DNA of 64,000 nucleotides. Origin: Dipteronia dyeriana (taxonomy: Eukaryota > Streptophyta > Magnoliopsida > Sapindales > Sapindaceae). The notes beneath the pieces were generated by a model. That model saw only the letters and a list, made by a program, of their open reading frames with translations. It did not search any database and was not told where the DNA came from. The translations under genes and the position numbers were made by a program. Shown here piece by piece: positions 21,943 to 34,300 of the stretch. The stretch covers positions 19,509,501 to 19,573,500 of the forward strand of contig CM065296.1 in the NCBI GenBank assembly GCA_032871835.1, given 5' to 3'. The stretch's first letter is position 1. Each line of letters starts with the position of its first letter.

Positions 21943-23050
21943 ATACCCCCTCAAATCTACGAGATGAGCTTTTAACGGCTTAACGAAGGGGATTTGAATA
22001 ATTTTAAAACTTTGTTTTTTGCCGTTTATGCTCTTATCGCTCTGGCCCAATCAAGTTTCTTATTAAAATGATCATTTTTTTTTGCTAAATTGATCAATTA
22101 TCTTATTAAACTGATCAATCTTTGAGTTTTTTTTTCATTTTACTTCTTTATAACTGGACTAGTCGGTGTCCCGGCTATTTGCCTAGAATAATTCCCGACC
22201 GTCTTAAGTTTTCGGTAGGTATCCAGGCTCTTTGCCTAAGGTAATTCCCGACCGTCTTGAGTCTTTGGTCTGTATCTTGGCTCTTTGCCTAGGATAATTC
22301 CCAACGGTCTTAATTCGGTCGGTGTCTTAACTTTTTTCTTCAGATAATTTTTGACCTTCTTGAGTATTCAATTGGTGTCCTAGCTCTTTATCTAGGATGA
22401 TTCCCGATCGTCTTAATTCGGTCGATGTCCCGGCTTTTTACTCAAGATATTTTTTGACTATCTTAAGTCTTCAACGAAGAGGTATTATGGGAACATTGCC
22501 CCATCTTTCCCTGTTTTTCCCATGTAAAAAAGTCATCAAGGATGTCTCCCAGTTTTGTCTGTTTACAAGGGTTTGACTGAATTGTTAGTGCAATATTAAC
22601 ACAACCGAACGCATTTTACCAGGTTTTTCCCCGATGGAATACCCGAGTGTTTTTCTCGGTAAAACCAGTATCTCAGGATGAATGGATTGCTGACAGTGCT
22701 TTATATGCACCCAACCAGTTTGGCAGGCGCGCCGGATCTCTAACACCCGACTTCTCAGCCTCTCGGGCACTTTTACCCACCATGACAGGTGTCTGCGCTA
22801 CGAGTTTATCTTTGATAACAAAGATGATTATTATTAAAAAAATCAAACACCATTATTGACTTCTTTATTAATTGATCTGAAAATTAACAACATCAAAATA
22901 TCAAAATTAATTAGAAAAACTAAAAATATCTTAAAAATTGAAAGCAACTAAGTTATCTCTCTCAAGAGAAGGTTTTTTTTTTGAAGACTAAGTTCCGTCA
23001 CCCATAAGCTTGTGTAAGGTTCTCAAAAGATAATATTGATTGTCCCTTCA
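21943..23050 (-). other. gypsy2 polypurine tract and repeat-bearing 3' UTR
   Basis: Next to the LTR, 'ataccccctcaaat' (21943-21956) is the complement of a polypurine tract GAGGGGGTAT. Then comes an AT-rich stretch, a minisatellite (22160-22475), a GC-rich patch (22690-22800, containing ggcgcgcc) and an AT-rich run up to gag. No coding sequence recognised. Confidence 0.7.
22160..22475 (-). repeat. Minisatellite of about 52 bp, six degenerate units, in gypsy2 3' UTR
   Basis: Each unit contains a variant of 'ggtgtcccggctctttgcctaggataattcccgaccgtcttaag'. Units begin near 22165, 22217, 22273, 22323, 22374 and 22424. Tandem repeats in the 3' UTR are typical of Tat-branch elements; gypsy1 has an unrelated set in the same place. 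Confidence 0.8.
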
Positions 23051-23059
23051 CCGTTGTCT

Positions 23060-24796
23060 CGGCTTGGGCTTCGCTTCTTTTCCTGATTTTCCATTGGTTG
23101 ATCGTCATAGTGGGGGTTCTTCTGCTGATCGTCTGCCCTTTTAAGAATTAAATCTTAAATGTGAACCTCCCTGATGAGTGTCTCAATGTGGTCTCTTAGT
23201 TGGTAACAATTTGATGTGTCGTGACCATTTTCATTATGGAACCTGTAGTATTTTGTCGTGTCTCTTCAGCCATAGGTTGACTGTCTAGGAGAATATTTGA
23301 CTAGCTTCTGGTCTTCTACGATCGCTAGGATTTCCTCTTGTCTCTTGGTGAGGGGAGTCTAGTTGGAGTATTGACCATTGAATTTTTTGTCATTATGACC
23401 ATTTCTACTATTGTTGACTCGACGACCATCTTAGTTCCCATCACTTTCCTGGTGATCACCCTTCTAGTTCTTTACATAGCCATCACTTGTTTTGGAGCTC
23501 TCCCTTGGGCGACCCCCATGCACATAACTACCTTTTGAGCCAGCTCCTCTTCTTCAGCCATTACGTAACTTTCTGCCACATCCATCAAGTCGGCATATGT
23601 ACTTGGGAAATCCATCCTCAAATCGAAGGAAAGCCGACTCTTCTATAGGTTGTTGGTGAAGGTGGCCACTACAACCTCATCACTGGGATTATGGATCCCT
23701 GACATTTTCTGAGAAAACCTTTTCAGGTAACCTTTTAATGACTCATTCTTCCCCTGTTTGAGGGTGGCGAGGTGAGCTATTGATTTCATCATTTGTATAT
23801 TTCTCAAGAATTATCATGAAAAATCCTAAGTCAACTCTCGAAAATTCTTGATCGTTCACTGAGAGAGCCTTCTAAACCACTTAGACCCTAAGTCCCCGAG
23901 TGTTTGTGGGAATGTCAAGCACAACAATGGGTCATTATAAGCGTATTGTGCCATCACACTTCGAAAACACCTCACATGTACTTTTGGATCCGTGTTTGCT
24001 TTAAATTGCTCAACCCAAGACATTATGAATCTTTTCGGGAACAGGGTTTGGAGAATGCTACTCACGAAGGGGATTTCAGAATCGTCGTCTAATAAATCTT
24101 TAAGCCTCTAACGACGTTCTAATGCTTCTACCTTCTGGGTTAATTTCTGTATCAAGATATCTCGCTCATCTTCTAGCTCATCATCCATTCTCGATGGCTG
24201 ATGATCGATGGGCTCTTGTTGGAATCTTAGTGAGGACTCACCCCCTCGGCGTGTTCTACGGGCTGGTTGGTCACTGTCATCTGATGAGCTAGATCGATCT
24301 CGCCAATGAACATCTCTGTGAATCTCTTCTGGCTCAAAGTCAGCTTGATACCGATCTTACCTACCTCGTCCGCTAATTCCTTCATCTCCTATTTAGGAAC
24401 GATCCTATTTTCTATGGTGATCCGCTCTATCTCTACTAGTTTTACAGGGAGCACATAGAGTCACGTCCACTATTTTAGAACACACATTGGGGTCTCGGGC
24501 CACTATAGGTGTAAACAATTGATATGGCGAGGTCAGATTAGCAGTTGCTGTTATATTGATTCCCTATCTAGCTGTGTCTTCAAACTCTCCCCAAAGACTC
24601 TTGGACCTGTTGGAGTGCATCTAGGGAAATTCCTAGGGGAGTGATTGTGGAGGCTATCGTAGCTTGATCAGTTAAGGTTGGAGTCAGAGGGCAGGCTTCC
24701 TCCTACAATGTTGGCATTTTTTGGGTCAGAGTTGTTTCTAGCACGTAGGGTACCAGCATCATTCTGAGACTGGCTTCCATATCTATTGTTTGCCAT
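23060..24796 (-). pseudogene. gypsy2 gag
   Basis: The probable start at 24796 reads MANNRYGSQSQNDAGTLRA, paralleling gypsy1. The gag domain is in 24065-23600, with SWVEQFKANTDPKVHVRCFR, QYAYNDPLLCLTFPQTLGDL, FLRNIQMMKSIAHLATLKQG and ESLKGYLKRFSQKMSGI. Toward 23150 it has CYQLRDHIETLIREVHI, the gag-protease linker. Frame breaks and stops (for example near 23860) show decay. The coding similarity ends there and the 3' UTR starts without any protease. Confidence 0.78.
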
Positions 24797-24987
24797 GTTG
24801 TTGTTTCACGAGTTTTTTTTTTAGAACTCTGTTGGCGAATTTGCTCGCTTGCGTATATTTTGATGCTGATAAAATAGATAATCCACCCCCTAGCACCCTT
24901 TTTTTGGGCTTCTTAGAGTATCTCTTTGTTTCGTCTGTTTATGTTGGTTCCTCGAAGTTGATTTCTACCCTTCCTTCTAGTGTCAAT

Positions 24988-25208
24988 TGTTAACGGTGAT
25001 TTTTGGAACATGTAGGATTGATCACGTGTCTAACAATTGAGTATGGATCGACAATTGAATTAAGAATTAAAATAAGCAAGAATTTGACAAGGCACACAAT
25101 TTTACGTGGCAAAACCCCAAAGTGGGGAAACATCCACGGTTACCGGTGACAGCAAGAAGAATTCACTATGAATATAATGATTACACACTCAATCTCTCTT
25201 TTTTAGCG

Positions 25209-25239
<31 letters not shown>

Positions 25240-25961
25240 ATCTTTTCTATGTGTTGTTATCCTTCTTTTTATGTGAGATTTTAGGTATATTTATATGTGC
25301 ATAAAACCCTAATCATTGTTATACAAATAAGAAAATGTGATATTGTTTAATTAGGATTGGTTACTTGTTGATGTCGTCTTTGTCTTTTTTCCTGTTTCGG
25401 AGATCTTATGCATTGAATTAGAATGAATCTTCGCATGATTCTAGTTGAATAGTCCGTTTAGGACTTATTTCCTGATTGGTGTGCAATCTTTCAGAAGACC
25501 AGAGTTATTACTTGGTTTGGACTCGTTTCCTGTTTGGTGTTTATCCTTCTGGAAGTTTTGAGTTCTTTCCTAAATAGAATTCTTTAACACTGGAGATGAA
25601 ATAGGGATATTTCTTTATTGAAGTATGATTCTAGATTCCTTGTTTGAGCAATATCATTCTTCTCGTATTTGAGTCGTAGTTGCCTTTAATGTCTCCCACA
25701 CATTGTTTAACTGAGTAATTATCTAATCCCGACTAGACTTTTTATGTCCCGATCGCGTGGTCTTTACCCTATCAAGTTGTCTATACCCGATCGGTTAGTT
25801 TTCCCGACCATCTTGGGTAATCTTAACTAGGTCTTGAGATCATTAATTAATCGCCTTAGGTTTATCTTTTCTGACTATTTTTTTATGACGTGGCATATCT
25901 AATCACCGTGTTTTCATGTGATCATGCTGACTTGTCATGCTATCAAAAAATCCCTATAACA
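24988..25961 (-). repeat. gypsy2 5' LTR
   Basis: The plus-strand view begins TGTTAACGGTGATT and ends CCCTATAACA. The ACGTGG...CCACGG motif is at 25104-25139. The primer-binding side lies at 24970-24987 (minus ATTGACACTAGAAGGAAGGG), matching gypsy1's in position and partly in sequence. Confidence 0.88.
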
Positions 25962-26876
25962 ACATTTACGGAAAAAAAAAGTATTTAAGTAAAGCAAATA
26001 TGGAGGATATGGCTCATATCAGAAGCATATAATGAATAGCCATCCAGACGCACATGCCAGATCGAGTTCACAAGCCCAAATTTTCAGGTTCGCTACCCCT
26101 TACCAATAATTATTTAAATATAGTGATGAAAAAAATAGAGAAGAATTAGCTAGAATTATTACAGTAGAACACTTACCATTTAGATTTTGTGAAAAAAATG
26201 GTTTTATTAATTATTGTCAAAGAGCATTAAATCTTGCTGCATGTCGTGTTCCTAGAACCACTTTCACATAAACACTTTCTAACATTTATGACAAAGAAAA
26301 AAGGATGTTGGAAAAATATTTTGAAAAATTTTAATGTTCGTGTTTTTGTATGTGCCGACATATGAAGTGACCATTGTCAAATGCATTCATACTTGGGTAC
26401 AATATAAAGCAGTTCCAGAAACATAAAAGAAAGACATACAAATAAACTATTCAACAATTACAATATAAATAAATAAAAAATACAACTGGTTCGTACGTGG
26501 CTTTGTCTCACAAGTGTACTCTACCGACACAATTTCGGGTATGAGTAAGTCTGTGTATTCCATCCTATATACTATACCAGAATAAAACAATAAGTCATAA
26601 AATTAAAAGATAATAATGTAAATAGTCACTTACAATAGCAAAGAGAATAGTCTGAAAGCAAAGATGATATACAGAATAAGTCTCAAACTTTATTTATGGA
26701 AGTTCAGACATTTATACAGTAGGAAGAAGATATATATATAATGCATGGACTATCCACAAAAGAATTCTTGTATTTAGACTTTTTGATGAAGCACATATTG
26801 GTGCTAACATTATTAGATTGCTTAGAATTATTTTTGAAGAATATAAAATTGCAAACAAAATTTTTACAATTGGTTT
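25962..26876 (+). pseudogene. hAT transposase, piece 2 (BED finger end, N-terminal core)
   Basis: It continues YGKKKVFK and then YQKHIMNSHPDAHARSSSQ (the H-x-x-x-H half of the BED finger). Next are ITVEHLPFRFCEKNGFINYC and TLSNIYDKEKRMLEKYF, the conserved hAT block before the catalytic core. Near 26750-26876 a frame reads KRILVFRLFDEAHIGANIIR, then LLRIIFEEYKIANKIFTIGF, equivalent to the hAT 'k.F.l.Dn..' region. It stops at the truncated LTR of Copia element C. Numerous stops and frameshifts. Confidence 0.75.
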
Positions 26877-28366
26877 TGAGCAATATTAACTTATTCTATC
26901 TTTATTTAAGAGTTCAATTTTAGTTCTTTAGTGGAATGAACTAAAATTAATAGATTGAACCTAAGTGAATCATTTATTGGTTGTGATTGGGTTGTGTCTA
27001 TTGGAGCTTAAATTTAGATAGCCCGCCAAGATCCCCAATCCACACGAACTTGCATGGATCACTTGATATATTCTACTTGACCAATTTATGGGTCCATTTA
27101 GAATTGTATTGAGGCATGTGAACTTGTTTCTTTTTGTAAGAATGAGTCTAGTTCACATGTGGACTTTTTATTTAGGTCCAATGGATTTAATAAAATAAGA
27201 AAAATAATATATATATGCCCTTGTGTGGTCTTGGGCGGCAAGGCTAAATATATTAGCTTAATATATTGTTTTTTATTTTATTATTTAATTAAATGGAAAT
27301 TAATTAATTATTTAATTAAAAGTCAAAATCCTTTCCTAGTAGGAGTAGGTCTCCTATTGTCATATTATTGTTGGTAATATAATAAGTCTCAAATACTATA
27401 TTTGATAAATAGATAAATAATATAAATTTATTTATCTAGTCAAATTAGGAAGTATTTGATTACTATTAAAACTCTAATTGACAATTGGTCAAATTAGGAA
27501 GTTTTAATTCAGTCACAATTTAATTATATTCAATAATTTGTTATTGAATAAATACACTATTTGAGTTGGATTAGGAGTCTTGGTGTAGCAAAGAATTCTT
27601 TTTGGAAAAGATTCTTGGTCACCATGTAAATCCACTTAAGGATAAGATTCTTGCCCAATAAGTAAATCATTCTTAGGAGAGGATTAGGTATCCTAAATTA
27701 AATACATTAGGAGTCTTAGTGTGTACAAGAAATCCTCTTTTAAGAGGATTAAATCCAAATTTTGATAGGAGTCTTGGTGAAGTAGAAATCCTCTTTCTAG
27801 GAGGATTTTCGGCCACCTATATATACTCCTATATATAAATTCGACCAAGCACTAATTTTGGTTGTGAGAAGTTGTTTTTTATTGATATATAAAAAAAACT
27901 TCGTCCAACTCGTTGTGTGAAGAAATCGGCCAAGCATAGAGAAAAGAGGGAACGTTTTTGTTTTCGATGGTACACTAGTATTCTTTACATTAAAAGGGTT
28001 TTGTGTACAACATCGAATCAAGGTTCAATCAAATTGATTGATAATTCACAAGTGATCGAACGTTATTGGTTTTTCTCTTGGATGATTATTGTGACTAACA
28101 AAGAAGAAGATTTTGGTTGTTTCCATCATCAGGTATACAAGTTAAAGAAAGGGAACTCACACTCCTAGGTGATTCACGTTCACGTGATTGGATTGGAAGA
28201 TCTTACGGATTTAATTCAACGCTAGTTCAATCGTCACGAAAAAAAAGGTACGACACTTTTAATATATATCAATTAATCTAGGGTTAATGTTATTTCTTTT
28301 TAAGGGATTTATTTTTAAATAAATCAAACCCTAATTTTACTCTTCCGTTGTGCGATTTTCCCTACA
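26877..28366 (+). repeat. Element C 5' LTR, 5'-truncated
   Basis: From GAGCAATATTAACTTATTC onward it matches the 3' LTR from 49997, ending GATTTTCCCTACA. It has one copy of the 126-bp unit (28040-28165) that is present four times in the 3' LTR. The deletion junction shares TGAG with both parent sequences. Confidence 0.85.
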
Positions 28367-28368
28367 AT

Positions 28369-28379
28369 TGGTATCAAAG
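28369..28379 (+). other. Primer-binding site of element C
   Basis: TGGTATCAAAG, two bases after the LTR end, matches the initiator tRNA-Met primer site with one change from TGGTATCAGAG. Confidence 0.82.
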
Positions 28380-29651
28380 TCTAGTTGTACCCTAGATTAA
28401 TTGTTGTATGTGTACGTGAATCTTTTTCTTTTTATTGAATATATGCATGTTTTAGAAAGAATGACACTCTAGGTATTCGCATAAATATATATTTACATTG
28501 GAATTTATGGATATATATGTTTTATATATGGTTTGTTATTGCTCAATTTTGGTTCTAGAATTTCAATGTATTTTTGTTTTGGGATTGTAACAAGAAGGGT
28601 GACCTATCATCGCCATAATTTCCTTCTTGGTAGTTGCTAAGTTTTTTTTATTTTGTTGTTGTAATAAAAAAACTGCAATTTATTGTATTAAAAAAAACTG
28701 CAGTATTTTTTTATTTAAAATTCTTCTATAATACATTCAAGTATCGAAGACTCAAAATTTTGAAGAATTGGAAGCAACCGGAACAAGTTTGGGACCGTGC
28801 GAGCCATAGCAACAAACGTGCGTGCGAAGAGCACGCGACCACGATTGTTGTGGCATGGGTTCCGCACCGCAGCCTATGGTTTAGCATGACAGCCCTTTAT
28901 GGGCTGTGCACGCCTATGGGAGGGAGCCAAGGGTGCACACGCCCATGGGAGACAGCCGAGGGATTCCAAACGACGAAGGTCACGTGAAGAATTGTTCGCC
29001 AAGAAATGAGTGTTTTGTATTCCAAGACATATGTAATTTACTAGCTTTTCTAGGATGAACCAAAATTGTAGCTATTTATATTTTTGTAAATATTGCAATG
29101 TTTGTCATTGTTTGATAACTGCCATATAGAATAGAAGTGTCACTCATATATCTCTTTTGGTATGAACATGCATTGAATGGTTTGGGTGTCTAATTGGCAT
29201 CTAGATAACTTGATAAATCATTCTATGGAATTCGATCACAAACCTTAAATAATTGAGTGGGAGAAGGTGTTAAGGAACACCTACAACCTCCAATTTTAGT
29301 TGAGCTTTATGTTTCGTGTAATAACCCCCCAAGGGGTGTTAATGAATGGAATTTAGCAAGACACTTCCTTACAAGGATAGACTAGACAATTAACCCAAAT
29401 GATGTCTACTCCCAAAGGAGGGATATTCGTTAGGGAATATATTGAAGATCGATAACTTAGTAACACACTCAATGTGAGTTTATTAATATCCTCCCAAGAG
29501 TTCTTATTAATAAAAGCACAAGGCTAAAATTGAAAACGATGGTTGTTATGTTAATAATTAGGTGGGACCTAGTCCAACTAGTAAATGGTGCGAACTTCCA
29601 AAGGAGGCGTGACATTTATAGGTGTTGGATCACCGTTGAATTTTTACGATT
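28380..29651 (+). other. Element C leader, left part (non-coding)
   Basis: The untranslated leader between PBS and gag. It includes a GC-richer island at 28780-28990 with two copies of 'tgggag..agcc'-like sequence ('gcctatgggagggagccaagggtgcacacgcccatgggagacagcc'). The 117-codon ORF at 28634-28987 has no recognisable domain. Confidence 0.5.
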
Positions 29652-29656
29652 GAATT

Positions 29657-30561
29657 TGTTGACGTTGATTTCTAGACGTATGAGAAAAGCCAACAAGGAT
29701 TTGGATTTTAGCTGTGATTTCAAAGAGAGAGAGATGGAGAAAGTAATCGGACGCAAGTTTTTTACGTGGTAAAACTCCGATGACCGGAGAAACGTCTGCG
29801 GGTGGTTGAATGACCAACCAAGCCAAAATCCACTATGAAATAATAATAAATACAATTCTCGTTCTCTCTTACTTCTCTCTGTATTTTTCTATGATTGCTG
29901 TATATTTTTGTGCGAAGAGATTATGGGTCTATTTATATGTTTATAGAACCCTAATCTTCTTTGTGCAAGTAATAAAAGATCTTTGTATTTAATTACGATT
30001 GTTTGCTTACTTGAAGTAGTTTGTCTACTTTTCTGTTTCGGAGACTTGCATTGAGATCGAATGGAACTCTAGTAATGTAATCCAATTAAGACTTATTTCC
30101 TTATGAGATTGTAGTCTTTTTGAAGAAATAAAATTGTTGCCTGATTAGGAACCCTTCTTGCTTGATAATTATGTTCTTCTTGGAATTCCTCTTTGATATG
30201 GATATCTTTGAGTATTTTAATGACTTGATTCGTGTGAGCTACGCGCTGGGCTTTTTATTCAGTTTTCTTCATGTTTGTCCTAGTAGAAAACGATATCAGC
30301 TGGTCCCGAGTGATGTCATCTGATCCCGAGTGACGTCATCTGATCCCGAGTAGACAATGTCATCAATTAGCCCTGAGAATGCTTAACTGACCCCAAGTAG
30401 TGTATGGCGCCAGTTAACCACGAGCAGGTCTTGTTCAATACTTGTTTATTCGGGCTTCTCTTATTTGGTGATGAATTGTAGGATGCCTATTCGGATGTCC
30501 ACATGGCAAATTTATCCTTTTTGTTAATGACGTGTATATCTGATAAAATTTACATACGGCA
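29657..30561 (-). mobile_element. Solo LTR of a gypsy1/gypsy2-related element
   Basis: 905 bp with exact target duplication GAATT (29652-29656 and 30562-30566). The plus-strand view begins TGTTGACGTTGATTTC and ends TACGGCA. The ACGTGG motif with its stem-loop (CTCCG...CGGAG) is at 29764-29800, as in the other Ty3 LTRs here, fixing a minus orientation. Near 30300-30350 it has three tandem copies of a 20-bp unit, 'ctgatcccgagtgacgtcat', two of which carry TGATGTCAT or TGACGTCAT. It is the product of LTR-LTR recombination that removed the interior. Confidence 0.88.
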
Positions 30562-30749
30562 GAATTATTTTATTTAATTCAAGATAAATATTCGAAAGTG
30601 CTTTATAATGATTGTTTACTTATATAATTTTTGTTATTAAAAAGAAATCATGATCTCATCCCTAATCAAACATCCTAAAAGATAATACGTAAACTGATGA
30701 TAATTATGTAAAATGGAAAAGGAAAATAGGGTTGTTGTTGCAAGTTGAA

Positions 30750-31181
30750 AAACCATAAGTTTGTTCTATCTGATTCCTAAAACACCCACTCTTATTAATG
30801 AATCTGATGAGGAGCAAAGAGATGAGTATCAGTAATGGGAGTCCTTAGATGAGATGGCTAAATGTACGTTTCATTATTGCCACCATCTGCGACGTGTTGC
30901 AACAGCAACATGAAGGAATGGAGATTGCTGCCGATATAATGATATCTCTGGAAGAGATGTTTGCTATGAAGTTCTGGACGACTAAGACAGAGGAAGTGAC
31001 TGCTTTCATGAATCTTAGCATGAAACCTGTACAGGATGTGAAAGATCACTTGATAAAAGTCATAACACATCTTAATATTGCTGAACTCAATGGTACTGAG
31101 ATAGATGGTGAGACGAAAAATTGACATGATTGTCAACTCACTGTCAGATTCCTTTGATTAGTTCAAATTGGACTACACCTT
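30750..31181 (+). pseudogene. Element C gag, part before element B
   Basis: Reads DEEQRDEYQ, then after frame changes TICDVLQQQHEGMEIAADIM, ISLEEMFAMKFW and MKPVQDVKDHLIKVITHLNI, then ELNGTEIDGET and IVNSLSDSFD. This is the Copia gag UBN2 domain. It is interrupted at the target site ACCTT and continues at 45958. An early stop follows EYQ, and a shift lies near 30890. The 30567-30749 stretch before it is the remaining leader. Confidence 0.82.
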
Positions 31182-31310
31182 TGAAAATACAAACACTGTT
31201 AAATGCTCAAGGCTAACCTAGAGGGGGGGGGGGGGGGGTGAATAGGTTAGACACCTTTTTCGAATCCCTTAGAAACAAACAAAAGTTTATCCCTCTAGAT
31301 TGCTTGTATC

Positions 31311-31359
<49 letters not shown>

Positions 31360-34300
31360 ATTAAAGACACTTAATCAATATATAAATCAAGTAAAGTGTG
31401 ATACAAACAAGTAATGGTAACACATACACAATTTATATTATAGAAAGGAAGTCAACTTTCATAAAGGGTTCTATTCATAGTATTCAAATAACAAGTACAA
31501 ATACAAGAGAGATATGGATAGAGAAAAGTTGACACAAGATATAACGTGGTAAACCTCCGAAGAGGAAACATCCACGGGTTAGAAACCACCGGCAAACAAA
31601 ATCTACTAGTAGATAAGACAAGTACAATCTCTCAAGTGACCCCTTCACCTAGAAACTACCCTCCTATCCTACTCATGAAGATGTCGCCCTCATGCTCAAC
31701 AATCTAAGACCTCACACCTCTTGTCAAGACTTTCTCGCTCACCTTTCCGGATCCTCACGACCCAAGGCAAGACTTCTTGCTCAACTATCCGAGTCCTCCC
31801 GACTCTAGTCAAGACTTCCTCACTCACCCTTCTAAATCCTCATGACCCTAGGCAAGACTTCTTGCTTGACTATCAGAGTTCTCCCGACTCTAGCCAAGAC
31901 TTCCTTGATTGACAATCCAAGGTCTCACACCTCTTGCCAATACTTACTTGCTCAACAACATAGGTCTCACACCTATTGTCAAGACTTCCTTCTCACAAGG
32001 CATCTAGGTGATCATGAATGCAAAACGTTTAATATCCAATACCTCAAAATATCCATATTATGATATTCTACTCTCATTTAATAAATGGAGCCATGATGTC
32101 CACATCTATAAATGAAGTCCTTCGTCGATTAACAAATGAATACCACCAAACTATCAAGGATAGACTATGCTGTATAATCGTACTCATTGATAGCTCAAAT
32201 GATAACACTTGTAACCATAAGTCCATCATTTATCTCAGGATTAAGATAGACTCTCCGATTGTCTTCAAATGAAAAACTTTTGTCTATTGACGGTTCAAGT
32301 TAAAGTATTTCATTGTGATCCTATTCAATGCACCCAGTGCACTAGATTCTTTTGCCTGATGACACCACACTTTGATGATTTTAGACTCATCATAACACAT
32401 TTGATCCCACTGAAATGCTAGCAAAAGAATCTACAACTTTGACAAGATAAAAACGCCCAACCTTTTATCTTAAGTTGTTAATATTATTCGAGACTAACTA
32501 AAGAATTGTGTCTACCTTATACATATCTAGATGTATGAACAATTCTTCTTCTCTCATAGCCTCTTGACCTTACGATTAGTTACTTTTGAAAAATATAATA
32601 ATTAAACTATAAATGCTAAAAGATTTGTTAAACTAGAAATCAATTTAATATTTTGAAACGATTGTCAAATACAATATTATACTCTTGCTATCGAGCATAA
32701 TCCTAACAATCTCCCACTTGCTCAATAGCAAATGTGTCATATATCTTATCCTCATGTTCTCTAGATGCCCATCAAAACTCTTTTATGGAAGAGCCTTTGT
32801 AAGGGGATCCGCTAGATTTTCTGCTGACGCCATCTTGGTAATCGTCGTGTCACCCCTATGCACAATTTCCCTTAGAAGGTGATACTTTCAATGTGTTTCC
32901 CTCTCTTATGACTTCTTGGTTCTCACGAATTAGCCACTGCTCCACTATTATCACAATAGATAGTGATCTACTTATTCGTATCAAGAACCACTTCCAAGTC
33001 AATCAAGAATGTTATGATCAACACATCCTATGGAAATTGCTAGACATAAGCATGAATGCACAAATTCAAATGTAGTCTAGTCAATCATGCATGTTTAATC
33101 CATCTAGATTATGTAAGATATGTTCAACATTAATTACAACCTAGATACATGCATAGATCTAAAACTTGAATCACAAGATATATTCAATTAACATATAATC
33201 AAGTTTAAATCACATAAACCATAAACATGCTAAAATCATATGACAAAGTCATTTAGATTAAAGCTAAAGTTGTAGAGCATATTCCTATTCATAGATTCAA
33301 CAAAAACACATGAATAGCTTAAAAGAACATAAGCACATGTATTATTGTGAGAATTCGGCCAAGAGAGCCTAATACATGTGAGGAACCATTTTTCATAAAA
33401 TCAATCAATCAAAGATCATCAAAATAGTCCTAGAATCAAAGCTAGCACAATACAATCCCAAACATGTGAAAACATAGGCAAAATCAAAACCTAACTCAAC
33501 ATGTAATATTTCAATTGAAACTCAACCTAGCTTTAAAAGAGTTCAAAACTCAAATCAAAACACTCACAATACACATATATAAGGTGAAGAAGAAAACCCA
33601 AGGTAATTGACCAAGTTTTAAAAGAAAACTTTGAGAGAAAATCAATACCTTAGTTGATTTTGGTGCAGTCCCGTTTTTATGTGTTTAGACTCTAAAAACA
33701 GCAATAAAACTCACTAAAACCTTCAGAGAAAAGATGGAGGATGAATAGACAAACACTCTCAACTTGAATCACTTAAATCGGAGTTCAAATGAAGAAGTTA
33801 TGGTGTTTGGAAGGTGAGAAAATGTAGAGTGAAAATTTCTGCACTTAATATTTAAATTTCTTCTTAGAATGAAATGTGAGAGGGAAGAGGAATATAAAGG
33901 AGAGGGAAAAAATGAAGCTTAAAAGACCAAATTGCCCTTTGTTATTGCTTCCTGGAGATGGCGCGTGGGCATGTCGGGCTTGCACCAATGAATGGTCTTT
34001 CGGTAATGGTGCAACTACCTTGCACTCCTCACGCGTTCTTTGACTGTTGTCCGGCCTCCGAACTCGGAATTCGAATCCGTTTATGGATTACGAACCGTAA
34101 CTCTCTCACGGACATGGAAATATAAGATACTCAACCCATAAAATAATAATTCGACTCGATATACAAAGATGAAGATAATGTATGCAACATGAGTTGAAAG
34201 TGTAGTATCTTTTGACTTAGAACTTGAAATCAATATTATGAGTAACCGAAATGACCGGAACTCAATTAAGAATGATTTAAGACTAAAATCAAGTTCAATA

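Larger units (their letters stand above)
20923..25961 (-). mobile_element. gypsy2: Ty3-type LTR retrotransposon with gag only
   Basis: LTRs at 20923-21942 (1,020 bp) and 24988-25961 (974 bp) flank a 3.0-kb interior. Target duplications are ACAAT (20918-20922) and ACATT (25962-25966), one mismatch. Removing the element rejoins the hAT reading frame. On the minus strand, gag is followed directly by the 3' UTR; protease, RT, RNase H and integrase are absent. LTR and gag are related to gypsy1. It is either a deletion derivative or a member of a gag-only family. Confidence 0.88.

Noticed and set aside
28634..28987. 117-codon ORF in the element C leader
   Set aside because: It lies between PBS and gag where Copia leaders are untranslated. 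The translated sequence has no gag or other motif.
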